In this document: in pieces, positions 18,688 to 26,247 of the stretch
Layout of the letters: every line of letters starts with the position of its first letter
Numbering within the stretch: the stretch's first letter is position 1
Assembly: GCA_963762965.1 (NCBI GenBank)
Contig: CAVXME010000001.1
Location: 992,001-1,056,000 of the forward strand
Length of the DNA stretch: 64,000 nt
Reading direction: 5' to 3'
Origin: DATBAX01 sp963762965
GTDB lineage: Bacteria; Acidobacteriota; Terriglobia; Terriglobales; Acidobacteriaceae
Program-made: the position numbers and the translations under genes
The notes under the pieces: model-generated
The model's input: the letters and a program-made list of their open reading frames with translations, nothing else
The model's database searches: none
What the model was told of the DNA's origin: nothing

Positions 18688-20061
18688 CTACAGCTCGTCA
18701 GAGGCAGCCATGCCGCCCGCCATCGACTCAAATCGCGTCGAGTTTTTGAGGAATGCCATCTTGACGCGGCCGGTGGGGCCGTTTCGCTGCTTGGCGATAA
18801 TGATCTCGGCAACCCCTTCGAGCGTGGGATCGTCGTGGTTGTAAACCTCTTCGCGGAAGATGAAGGCGACCACGTCAGCATCCTGTTCGATCGACCCGGA
18901 TTCGCGAAGATCAGAGAGCTGCGGACGATGGTCCCCGCCGCGGCTTTCCGGAGCGCGGCTTAATTGAGACAGCGCCACCACCGGCACGTTAAGCTCTTTA
19001 GCCAGCCCTTTCAGTCCCCGCGAAATTGCCGACACTTCCTGCGTACGATTCTCGTAGCGCTTGCTGCCGCCGGCCATGAGTTGCAGGTAGTCCACAATGA
19101 TCAGATCAAGTTTGCCACCCTGGGACTGTTGCAACCGCCGCGCCTTGGCCCGCATTTCGCTGAGTGCGATGCCGGGCGTGTCGTCGATAAAAATTGGCGC
19201 CTGTGCCAGCTGATCCATTGCGTGGACGACTTTGTCCATATCCTCGCGCCACAGCGAACCGGTCCGCATCTTGTGCGAGTCCACTTTCGCTTTCGAACAG
19301 AGCAGGCGGAGCAACAACGCCTCGCGCGACATTTCCAGCGAGAACATGCCCACAACTTTTTGGTCTTCAATCGACGCATTCTCGGCGATGTTCATGGCGA
19401 ACGCAGTCTTGCCCATGGATGGCCGGGCCGCAATGATAATCAAATCGGAGCGCTGAAAGCCGCTGGTCATTTCGTCGAGATCGGTGTAGTGCGTGGCCAG
19501 GCCGGTGATGCGCTGGCCGCGCTGCAACAACGCGTCGACCGAACCAAAAGATTCCTTGACGATCTCCTGCACGCCCATAAAGCCGCGCCCAATGCGCTTT
19601 TCGGAGATCTGGAAGATGGCCGCTTCAGCATCGTTGAGAATTTCTTCCGCCGGATCGCTCTGCTCGGACGCCCGCGAAATCGCAGTATTGGCCGCGTGAA
19701 TCAATCCACGCAGCAATGCCTTATCGCGGACAATCTTGATGTAGTGCTCAATGCTCGGCCTGCGCGGCAGCCCGTCGGTGAGCGACGACATGTAAGCCAC
19801 GCCGCCGACAGTTTCAACTTCCTTGTAGCGAGCCAGTTCCTCGGACAAAGTAATGATGTCGATCGACCGCGATGACTCCGCCAGGTCTACCATGCGGGTA
19901 TAAATGCGGCGATGCGAGTCGAGCGAAAAGTCTTCCGGCTTGAGATGCTCGGCAGCCTCGTTGTAAGAAAGATTGTCGATCAGGATGGCGCCCAGAATCG
20001 AGCGCTCGGCTTCCACATTGGCCGGCAGGGTGTGCGCGAGACTGTAATCGGTAGTCGCCAA
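18688..20061 (-). CDS. dnaB: Replicative DNA helicase DnaB
   Basis: A 457-residue hexameric replication-fork helicase. The N-terminal DnaB/primase-interaction domain spans about 10-115 (LPANVEAERSILGAILIDN). The RecA-like domain has Walker A ARPSMGKTAFAMN, Walker B LDLIIVDYLQLM, the LSQLSR motif and arginine-finger region RPQLSDLRESGSIEQDAD. The start at 20061 fits the family. The primase gene dnaG, its functional partner, lies about 6 kb away. No inteins or gaps are seen. Confidence 0.97.
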   Translation of the reverse strand: MATTDYSLAHTLPANVEAERSILGAILIDNLSYNEAAEHLKPEDFSLDSHRRIYTRMVDLAESSRSIDIITLSEELARYKEVETVGGVAYMSSLTDGLPRRPSIEHYIKIVRDKALLRGLIHAANTAISRASEQSDPAEEILNDAEAAIFQISEKRIGRGFMGVQEIVKESFGSVDALLQRGQRITGLATHYTDLDEMTSGFQRSDLIIIAARPSMGKTAFAMNIAENASIEDQKVVGMFSLEMSREALLLRLLCSKAKVDSHKMRTGSLWREDMDKVVHAMDQLAQAPIFIDDTPGIALSEMRAKARRLQQSQGGKLDLIIVDYLQLMAGGSKRYENRTQEVSAISRGLKGLAKELNVPVVALSQLSRAPESRGGDHRPQLSDLRESGSIEQDADVVAFIFREEVYNHDDPTLEGVAEIIIAKQRNGPTGRVKMAFLKNSTRFESMAGGMAASDEL

Positions 20062-20131
20062 GATATTTTCGTACGAATTCTAGACTATCAGGAGAACAAA
20101 AAGCGAACCAGAAAATACTCTGAACCAGTTT

Positions 20132-20167
20132 GGCCAACGACGCACGACCAAGGACCAACGACGGCTC
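20132..20167 (+). repeat. Degenerate heptanucleotide repeat (CCAACGA type)
   Basis: Four imperfect units of a seven-base motif (CCAACGA, CGCACGA, CCAAGGA, CCAACGA). The same motif occurs in rRNA operon spacers and, inverted, inside dnaG. Confidence 0.65.
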
Positions 20168-20648
20168 CAATAAAATGCGGCCCAGGCCAGCCACCCGGGC
20201 CGCTTGCACGTGTGATATCTCGCGCGCCGCTCACCACGCTAGGTGGTGATGTACGTTTTCGAAACCGCATTCTCTAGGAACGCAGTCTGCCAAACGCACT
20301 CTCGGAATCAGTGCCCATGAGGCACATGACTCGCGAGGATTGCAAGAACCGGCAGCCTGACTTTGCCATCAAGGACGACTGTCTGAGGAGGCAACCATGC
20401 TCCGGGCAACCGGAACGCGTCGAAACTCCCGCAGCCTGTCCTCGTGGACGGCCAAGACCTGCCAGCCCTACCCGCAATCTCACGGCAGCGATCAAGACAT
20501 CTCACGCATGCAGTGGAATCACTTTGCGCTAGGCTGCCATCGGCGGCAACATGAAATCCGTCCTCGCTTGTGCATTTGCTGTGAAAGACAGGAATTGCTT
20601 GTGGAAAGAGATGGAAAAAGCCGAACAAATCCGTCGGCATCCCCAGAA

Positions 20649-20714
20649 TGTCATCCTGAGCGCAGTGGATACTTCGCGAATGCGAAGTGGCCGCGGAGTC
20701 GAAGGACCCCTACC
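20649..20714 (+). repeat. Dispersed hairpin repeat, copy 4 (arm type TCCT/AGGA)
   Basis: Arms TGTCATCCTGAGCGCAG and GGAGTCGAAGGACCCC around a core with ACTTCGC/GCGAAGT. Confidence 0.85.
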
Positions 20715-20783
20715 GCTCAACCGGCCGAACGGTTTTCCCTGGGGAGAAAACAGAATTAAACATCTTCCGAACGCTAAGTCACG

Positions 20784-21332
20784 TCAACGCGGCGCCCGCC
20801 CACCCTTCTCCATATGATTTCGAAAGAAATTCATCGCCGCCTGCATCCGCGCTAAACCCGAACCTATCGGAGCCTCTTCCCGATCACTCACAGCCAGTTC
20901 CGCCGCCTCCTCACACCCCGTAGCCTCCCGCAGTAAATCCCACGCCTCCCGATACGCTTCATACTTCGGCATCGTGCTGCACAGGCAAATCGCCCCCATC
21001 CCCCGGATCGCCTTCTCCGGAACGATGTACCATGTGTCTTCCAAGATCGCGTACGCGGCCACAAAATCGAACGCCCCCTGCCGATACTTCTTGTTATTGC
21101 ACTTCAGATTGCAGATATATCCCTTCGCGTTGTGCTGCTTCGCGATCGTGCACTTCACCTGCACCCCAACAAACCTGCCGGGATGCCCGACCACATAATC
21201 AAAACTTTCCGACTCCCCAGACGGCCTGCTGACCGCCAGCCCATTCTCCGCCGCCCGCGCCGCAAATACCGATTCCGCCCACTCCCCCCGCTTCTTGTTG
21301 TCTCTGATAATTTCCGGCTGCCGCTTCTTCAT
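20784..21332 (-). CDS. PD-(D/E)XK nuclease-like protein
   Basis: A 182-residue protein. KKRGEWAESVFAARAAENGL resembles the start of the PD-(D/E)XK group I intron endonuclease-like family, and the catalytic core is ESFDYVVGHPGRFVGVQVKC: an Asp, then a beta-hairpin, then QVK (D-x(n)-QxK). A basic CNLKCNNKKYRQ segment and a TWYIVPE strand follow. The C-terminal 60 residues are helical. Many relatives are stand-alone hypotheticals, so nuclease activity is inferred from the motif. It is flanked on both sides by repeats and a solitary HigA gene, a typical accessory setting. Confidence 0.65.
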   Translation of the reverse strand: MKKRQPEIIRDNKKRGEWAESVFAARAAENGLAVSRPSGESESFDYVVGHPGRFVGVQVKCTIAKQHNAKGYICNLKCNNKKYRQGAFDFVAAYAILEDTWYIVPEKAIRGMGAICLCSTMPKYEAYREAWDLLREATGCEEAAELAVSDREEAPIGSGLARMQAAMNFFRNHMEKGGRAPR

Positions 21333-21808
21333 CCTCCGCCAACTCCAATTCTCATGTGGGTCTTCTAGTGCGGGTTTCTTCTAGTGTGGGTCGGACACTC
21401 CTGTCCGACCAGCTCTTTCGGATCGCATCAGAATTCCCAGGTTCCGGAAAAATTCTGATTTTGGGTGGCGCAGTCGCTTCAGCGCTGCGTTAAAGCCTTT
21501 CTTTTGATCACGCGCCTTAGCGCCAGAGTCACGCCGCCCTATCTCTCTATTGGAATTTTCTGAAATGCCGACGGCAAGCAAATTCCGAGAGATACGAGGG
21601 AAGCATGCCCAAAACGGGAATGGGGAGACCAAAGCTGCTGGTGTGGCGCGGGCGCCCCCGCCCGTGAAAAGCCGGTACCCGTCCCAACCCTGTCATCCCG
21701 AGCGAAGGCAACGTTGCACTCAGCGCAACGAGACGAGTCGAAGGACCCGGTGTTTCTGCCGATACAAAGTGACACCCCCCAGCTATCATTGATGCGGTTC
21801 TCAACGCC
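21333..21808. other. Repeat-rich gene-free stretch before higA
   Basis: Contains GGTCGGACACTCCTGTCCGA (21391-21412), a repeat with CAGTCGCTTCAGCGCTGCG (about 21464-21530), a GGCGCGGGCGCC hairpin (about 21640-21668) and a dispersed hairpin repeat (21689-21749). The first two recur on the far side of higA at 22160-22282. No gene is seen. Confidence 0.6.
21689..21749 (+). repeat. Dispersed hairpin repeat, copy 5 (divergent)
   Basis: Arms TGTCATCCCGAGCGAAG and GAGTCGAAGGACCC, core CGTTGC/GCAACG. The left arm has TCCC where other copies have TCCT. Confidence 0.7.
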
Positions 21809-22093
21809 ATGCATAAACCACCACATCCCGGACGGGTACTGCGCGAATACCTTGGCGAAATGGCTGTGTCGGCCACTGCCGCCCATCTTCGGGTCACGCG
21901 CGTTACCCTCTCACGCGTGTTGAACAGCAAAGCCGGAATTTCGGCGAGCGTGGCGCTTCGCCTAGCCGCCGCATTGGGAGCTACACCCGAACTTTGGATG
22001 AACATGCAGAGTCAGTACGATTTGTGGCAAGCGAAGAGACGGAAGCAGCCGGCGGTGCAGTCTATCGCTGTTTCGTGTCGGGCGACCGCGTAG
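21809..22093 (+). CDS. higA: HigA-type XRE antitoxin, apparently without HigB
   Basis: A 94-residue protein. HPGRVLREYLGEM then VSATAAHLRVTRVTLSRVLNSKAGIS is the HigA helix-turn-helix, and ALRLAAALGATPELWMNMQSQYDLWQA is the conserved HigA C-terminus. HigA normally follows a higB toxin gene, but the bases directly upstream are a dispersed hairpin repeat and no RelE-fold frame is present. It may be an orphan regulator or the survivor of a decayed module. The last 15 residues are not conserved in character. Confidence 0.8.
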   Translation: MHKPPHPGRVLREYLGEMAVSATAAHLRVTRVTLSRVLNSKAGISASVALRLAAALGATPELWMNMQSQYDLWQAKRRKQPAVQSIAVSCRATA

Positions 22094-22159
22094 CCACGTA
22101 AGCTATCCCAACCCTCGGTTACGTATTTCGAGCGTTACCGGGGAAAGAGTCAGTCTTGG

Positions 22160-22282
22160 GGTGGAGCAGTCGCTTCAGCGCTGCGTTAATGCCTCTGTGT
22201 TAATCACGCGCTTTAGCGCCCGAGGTACCTGAATCAAGCTTCTCCGCTTCTCGTGTGGGTCGGACACTCCTGTCCGACACGG
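22160..22282. repeat. Repeat pair matching the left flank of higA
   Basis: CAGTCGCTTCAGCGCTGCG with TTAATCACGCGCTTTAGCGCC (22160-22220) and GTGTGGGTCGGACACTCCTG (22255-22282) repeat the two elements at 21387-21530, in mirrored order around higA. A third copy of the first element, inverted, is at 58877-58930. Confidence 0.6.
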
Positions 22283-22294
22283 TGGAGATAACGA

Positions 22295-23053
22295 CTAGTT
22301 CGAGTTCAACCCGATCGCACGGGTACCGAGCTTGATCTTGTATTCGGTTTCACGTTGTATAACTGCGTCCTTAGACATCGATCGCGGCAATATATGAAGA
22401 ATCGAGAATAGAAAGGATGCGGGATAATCAGGGTCGGATTCGATGAGTTTTCGGATTTTCACGTTGCCGCCATCCCCACTTTTCGCATACTGTTGCCATC
22501 GTCCCCAGAATCCGGTTGCGCCATAGGCACTGCCTATGTACAAGTGCCCAGTTTTTTGAGCGAGAATCAAGTAAACTCCGGCAACGTTGCTGAGCGGTAT
22601 TTTCCAGTCGCGGTGCGCTTCTTCATTTTCAAAGAGGTCCTTAAGCTGCGCATGGGTAAGGCTGAACTCTAGGAAATCCCCGAAAGGCTGAAGTTTCCTG
22701 CCCGGCGGTAAGATTTCGACGACAGGCTTATTCTTGAGCTTTTGATGCCAAGACAAAGCTGCACGGCCCCAGTCGATGATGATCCGGTCGCGAAAGTCGT
22801 CAAAGCGCTTGTCGCGGTCCAGGATGTAAAAAAACGTGCAGTCATTGCGCCAGCGGGTGAGCGACGGACAACCGGGAAGATCAGCCCCATCGTTCGGAGA
22901 CTTGTGTCCTAAAACACGATAGACGCCGTAAAAGCCCGCTCGATTAGTTGATAAACCGTAAAAGGAAATGATCTGTTCGATTCCATGAAAAACCGAACGA
23001 GCTTGGTAGCTTTGGTAGACCTCAAGCCAATCGTTACGACGCAGTTCTTCCAT
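22295..23053 (-). CDS. Protein with C-terminal GIY-YIG nuclease domain
   Basis: A 252-residue protein. The C-terminal 100 residues form a GIY-YIG domain: VAGVYLILAQKTGHLYIGSA gives the GVY and YIG strands, followed by FWGRWQQYA (Arg), and QRETEYKIKLG (catalytic Glu). The first 140 residues (WLEVYQSYQARSVFHGIEQI, CTFFYILDRDKRFDDFRDRI) are not recognised and may bind DNA or target the nuclease. Similar standalone GIY-YIG proteins occur in accessory regions of many genomes. No partner gene is adjacent. Confidence 0.7.
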   Translation of the reverse strand: MEELRRNDWLEVYQSYQARSVFHGIEQIISFYGLSTNRAGFYGVYRVLGHKSPNDGADLPGCPSLTRWRNDCTFFYILDRDKRFDDFRDRIIIDWGRAALSWHQKLKNKPVVEILPPGRKLQPFGDFLEFSLTHAQLKDLFENEEAHRDWKIPLSNVAGVYLILAQKTGHLYIGSAYGATGFWGRWQQYAKSGDGGNVKIRKLIESDPDYPASFLFSILHILPRSMSKDAVIQRETEYKIKLGTRAIGLNSN

Positions 23054-23575
23054 CGAATCATACTCGGCTTTGATGACGCACTAATTTAGCGGTTTTGCGC
23101 TCGTCAAACCCAGCCAGCTTCAGGATGTCGATCAAGCCCAGTATCATGGCGGTGGGAATTGTAACAGGCCGCCTTCACCGAATACGGCATGCCGATGGGC
23201 TCAACAAACCAGCTCCCCGAATCAATTTGGCAAACGCCAGATCGACGCAAAGTGGAAGTAAACCGCCGTTTAGCTGTTTGTCGTGTCACGGGCGGGGCGC
23301 CCGCGCCACATTTACATCTTGCATCAAAAGCGAAAGGCACGACCGAAGCCGTGCCTCACTGCCTAAAGCGGATTCCTCGGGACTGCGTCCTTCGGAATGA
23401 CCAGATGGTTAGGAATCTTGCCAGGTTAATCTCTCACCCCATCCAAAAACGCTCTTAACCTCCGCGACCTGGATGGATGCCTCAACTTCCGCAGCGCCTT
23501 GGCCTCAATTGCGGGCCCTCACCAGCCCAAAATTCCCACTGGACATCGCGGCCTCCTTTGGCATATGCTGAGCAT
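23054..23575. other. Gene-free stretch with hairpins and a duplicated rpoD 3' end
   Basis: Contains a GC-rich hairpin (about 23281-23312), a terminator-like hairpin GGCACG-ACCGAAG-CGTGCC (about 23336-23356), the rpoD-like fragment 23431-23512, and the operator of the following VapBC module. No gene is seen. Confidence 0.6.
23431..23512 (-). pseudogene. Duplicated, diverged 3' end of rpoD
   Basis: On the minus strand this encodes IEAKALRKLRHPSRSRRLRA then FLDGVRD and a TAA stop, the last 27 residues of the intact RpoD at 24330, with one change (Lys to Arg). Of 28 codons 11 differ, 10 of them synonymously. Similarity stops sharply at both ends, at the stop codon on one side. A VapBC module lies between the two copies. 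Confidence 0.9.
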
Positions 23576-23579
23576 ATGC
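23561..23579 (+). promoter_or_regulatory. Probable VapB operator: two GCATATGC palindromes
   Basis: GCATATGC occurs twice with three bases between (11-bp phase), the second copy covering the ATG of the antitoxin gene. AbrB-fold antitoxins bind such palindromes to autoregulate; this role is inferred from position. Confidence 0.5.
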
Positions 23580-23824
23580 TGAAAAAAGGGCCTAGCTCTG
23601 AACGTCACGTTCGGGTCTTCAGGAACGGACGCAATCAAGCCGTGCGCATCCCGCGGGAATTCGAGCTTCCCGGTGCGAACGCTATTATGCGCAAAGAAGG
23701 CCAGCGCCTCATCATTGAACCGGCGCCTGCAAAATCACTGCGGGCCGTTTTGGCTGGCCTTCAGCCGCTGCGGGAAAAATTCCCCCGTATGCCTGATTCC
23801 CCCGCCGGTCCGGTTGATCTCTGA
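23576..23824 (+). CDS. vapB: VapB-type antitoxin (AbrB/SpoVT fold)
   Basis: An 82-residue protein, MLKKGPSSERHVRVFRNGRN then QAVRIPREFELPGANAIMRK, the swapped-hairpin AbrB fold of VapB antitoxins. The tail (SLRAVLAGLQPLREKFPRMP) is the toxin-wrapping part. The open frame extends back to 23477 but runs through the rpoD-like fragment, so the ATG at 23576 is chosen. Its TGA overlaps the vapC ATG (TGATG at 23822-23826). Confidence 0.88.
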   Translation: MLKKGPSSERHVRVFRNGRNQAVRIPREFELPGANAIMRKEGQRLIIEPAPAKSLRAVLAGLQPLREKFPRMPDSPAGPVDL

Positions 23825-24222
23825 TGCGCTACCTTCTCGATACGAACATAGTTTCTGACCTGGTTCGCAATCCCCAGGGAAAAGTGGCGGAACGGGTTCT
23901 CAAGGTTGGCGAAACGAAGGTCTGCACCAGCATCATTGTCGCTGCGGAGTTACGTTACGGCGCCGAAAAGAAGCAATCACCGCGTTTGTCCGCACAGCTT
24001 GAGGCCGTACTGGGCGCGCTCGAGATTCTACCGTTCGAGAAGCCAGCCGACGCTTCGTATGGCTCGATTCGTGTGCAGCTCGAGCGCGCCGGCAAGCCCA
24101 TTGGTGCTAACGACCTGCTCATCGCAGCTCAGGCGCTTACGCTGGGATATGCGGTTGTAACCGACAATGAAAGAGAATTTTCCCGAGTGGAGCGCCTTCA
24201 CTTTGAAAATTGGCTCCGCTGA
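23824..24222 (+). CDS. vapC: VapC PIN-domain toxin
   Basis: A 132-residue VapC. MRYLLDTNIVSDLVRNP holds the first Asp, TSIIVAAELRYGAEK the Glu, IGANDLLIAAQAL the third Asp and AVVTDNEREFSRV the fourth, followed by the usual VapC ending RLHFENWLR. These RNases cleave tRNA or the sarcin-ricin loop. The pair sits immediately beyond the rpoD 3' end, convergent with rpoD, and is bounded on the other side by a second rpoD 3' end. Confidence 0.92.
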   Translation: MRYLLDTNIVSDLVRNPQGKVAERVLKVGETKVCTSIIVAAELRYGAEKKQSPRLSAQLEAVLGALEILPFEKPADASYGSIRVQLERAGKPIGANDLLIAAQALTLGYAVVTDNEREFSRVERLHFENWLR

Positions 24223-24329
24223 GAAGCGTTCTCGCGAAAGGTGCGACACTAGGCATCTGAAATAAAAAGGCGCGATTTCTCGCGCCCTTCAGTTTTCTCT
24301 GTGCCTCTGTGTCCCTGTGGTGAAAAGTC

Positions 24330-26021
24330 TTAGTCTCTTACCCCATCCAGAAACGCCCGCAACTTCCGCGACCTTGACGGATGCCTCAACTTCCGCAGTG
24401 CCTTGGCTTCGATTTGTCTGATACGTTCGCGGGTGACTGCGAACGACTGGCCGACTTCTTCCAAAGTGTGCTCGCTGCCGTCTTCGAGACCGAAACGCAT
24501 CTTGATGACTTTTTCCTCGCGTGGTGTCAGCGTGCGCAGCACATGCGAAGTCTGGTCTTTCAAGTTGACGTTGATCACGGCTTCCGCCGGGGAAACGACC
24601 GCGCGGTCCTCGATGAAGTCGCCCAAATGCGAATCTTCCTCTTCGCCGATGGGCGTTTCGAGGGAGATCGGCTCCTGTGCAATCTTCAGGACCTTGCGGA
24701 CTTTCGCCACCGGAATATCCATGCGCTTGGCGATTTCTTCCGACGTCGGTTCGCGTCCCAGTTCCTGCACCAGCTGCCGCGAAGTGCGGATCAGCTTGTT
24801 GATGGTTTCGATCATGTGCACCGGAATACGAATGGTGCGGGCCTGATCGGCAATGGCGCGGGTAATGGCCTGACGAATCCACCACGTGGCATAAGTGGAG
24901 AACTTATAGCCGCGACGATACTCGAACTTGTCGACGGCTTTCATCAAACCGATGTTGCCTTCCTGAATCAAGTCCAGGAATTGCAATCCGCGGTTGGTGT
25001 ATTTTTTGGCGATGGAGACCACCAGCCGAAGGTTCGCTTCAATCAGCTCACGCTTCGCCTGTTCGGCGTCCATGTCTCCCTGGATGACTTCGCGCTGGGT
25101 GCGCTTGAGCTCCGGGAAGGAAACGCCGGCTTCGGCCTCCAGCTTTTCCAGTTCCGCGTGGATGGCGCGGGCCTGGCGGCGGTAGTCCTTGCGCTGATCG
25201 TCACTGCGCGTGGCCTCCGCTTTTTTTTCCAGGTTCTGGCTTTGGCGGTCGAGCGAGCGCATGGTGTCGACCGTCTTGTTGACGCGTTCGATCAGGCGCT
25301 TGCGTTCGTTGTTGGTGAAGCCAAGTTTGCGGACACACAACGACACGGCCACGATGGCCCGAGCCAGTGCGATGCGGTATCGGCGATAGTCCTTAGGACG
25401 CTTCTTCTGGGAAACGGCGGCAAACTTTTCCAGAAGCACATTCGACTTTTTGTAGGCTTTGTTGAGGTCGTCGATCTTGCCGGTGAATTCCTTCAGCCGG
25501 GCATCGAGGATTTCCTGCGTGATCTCTTCCTCGTCAAAGGTGACCACTTCCTTGATGGAGCGGACGCCCTTCTTGAGGTCCTCTCCCATCGAAAGCAATT
25601 CGTGGATCACGATTGGCGAACGGGAGATTGCCTTGAGCACACGCAGTTGTCCGCGCTCAATGCGCTTGGCGATTTCAACTTCGCCTTCGCGGGTGAGCAG
25701 GGGCACGGTGCCCATTTCCCGCAAATACATTCTTACGGGATCGTTGGTTTTTTCCAGAGCGCCGGGGGTGAGATCGAGTTCGACGTCCTCACCGGCTTCA
25801 TCTTCGTCGAATTTTTTATCGAGCGCGGAGGACGGCAGTTTGGGGCCTTCCAGCACATCGATTCCCTGCGTACCAATGGTGGTCAGCAGATCGTCCAGGT
25901 CCTCGGGAGAATGCACGTCGTGCGGGATAAGGTCGTTGACCTGATCATAGGTCAGATATCCCTTCTCTTTACCTGTGTCGATCAGCTTTTTAAGTTCGTC
26001 GAACTTGTCTTCTAGAGCCAA
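24330..26021 (-). CDS. rpoD: Primary sigma factor RpoD (sigma-70)
   Basis: A 563-residue housekeeping sigma factor. Region 1.1 is at the N-terminus (FDELKKLIDTGKEKGYLTYD). Region 1.2 is DPVRMYLREMGTVPLLTREG, region 2 is NLRLVVSIAKKYTNRGLQFL and GYKFSTYATWWIRQAITRAI, with region 3 in IRIPVHMIETINKLIRTSRQ. Region 4 (EEKVIKMRFGLEDG, HTLEEVGQSFAVTRERIRQI) contacts the -35 box. The non-conserved region between 1.2 and 2.1 is moderately long (about 210 residues). The C-terminus is FLDGVRD; the bases encoding the last 27 residues are duplicated at 23431-23512. It is upstream of dnaG in the opposite order to the classical rpsU-dnaG-rpoD operon, here dnaG then rpoD on the minus strand. Confidence 0.97.
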   Translation of the reverse strand: MALEDKFDELKKLIDTGKEKGYLTYDQVNDLIPHDVHSPEDLDDLLTTIGTQGIDVLEGPKLPSSALDKKFDEDEAGEDVELDLTPGALEKTNDPVRMYLREMGTVPLLTREGEVEIAKRIERGQLRVLKAISRSPIVIHELLSMGEDLKKGVRSIKEVVTFDEEEITQEILDARLKEFTGKIDDLNKAYKKSNVLLEKFAAVSQKKRPKDYRRYRIALARAIVAVSLCVRKLGFTNNERKRLIERVNKTVDTMRSLDRQSQNLEKKAEATRSDDQRKDYRRQARAIHAELEKLEAEAGVSFPELKRTQREVIQGDMDAEQAKRELIEANLRLVVSIAKKYTNRGLQFLDLIQEGNIGLMKAVDKFEYRRGYKFSTYATWWIRQAITRAIADQARTIRIPVHMIETINKLIRTSRQLVQELGREPTSEEIAKRMDIPVAKVRKVLKIAQEPISLETPIGEEEDSHLGDFIEDRAVVSPAEAVINVNLKDQTSHVLRTLTPREEKVIKMRFGLEDGSEHTLEEVGQSFAVTRERIRQIEAKALRKLRHPSRSRKLRAFLDGVRD

Positions 26022-26247
26022 GACGGGTTATCCTCGAATCGTCCTAAAGTAGGACGTGGAAATTTCGTTTTAAGAAGTGGGAAGCGTGGAATGGCGGAGC
26101 TATGCACCGACGCAAACCCTAGAATTGTAACATAAGTCATCGGCCTATTCCCATTTCCGGCCGCCTTATCTTTCCTGCTTACAATCAATTAGATGCCTCC
26201 CGAAGCTGCCAAGTTTCAGCCCATTTCGGGGCTTTTGAGGCCAAAAC

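Larger units (their letters stand above)
20062..20783. other. Gene-free stretch with two repeat types
   Basis: No open frame here looks like a real protein. Seven-base repeats of the CAACGAC type lie at 20132-20167 and a dispersed hairpin repeat at 20649-20714. A minus-strand frame at 20308-20640 has no recognisable features. Confidence 0.5.

Noticed and set aside
18964..19875. Long frame opposite dnaB
   Set aside because: Antisense to an intact DnaB with all helicase motifs; composition is that of a shadow.
20308..20640. Possible 110-codon minus-strand gene
   Set aside because: No recognisable domain, no ribosome-binding site, and it lies in a repeat-containing intergenic stretch.
24381..26015. 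A 544-codon open frame opposite rpoD
   Set aside because: It lies fully antisense to the intact rpoD gene and has no protein motifs; long antisense frames follow from the codon bias of this genome.
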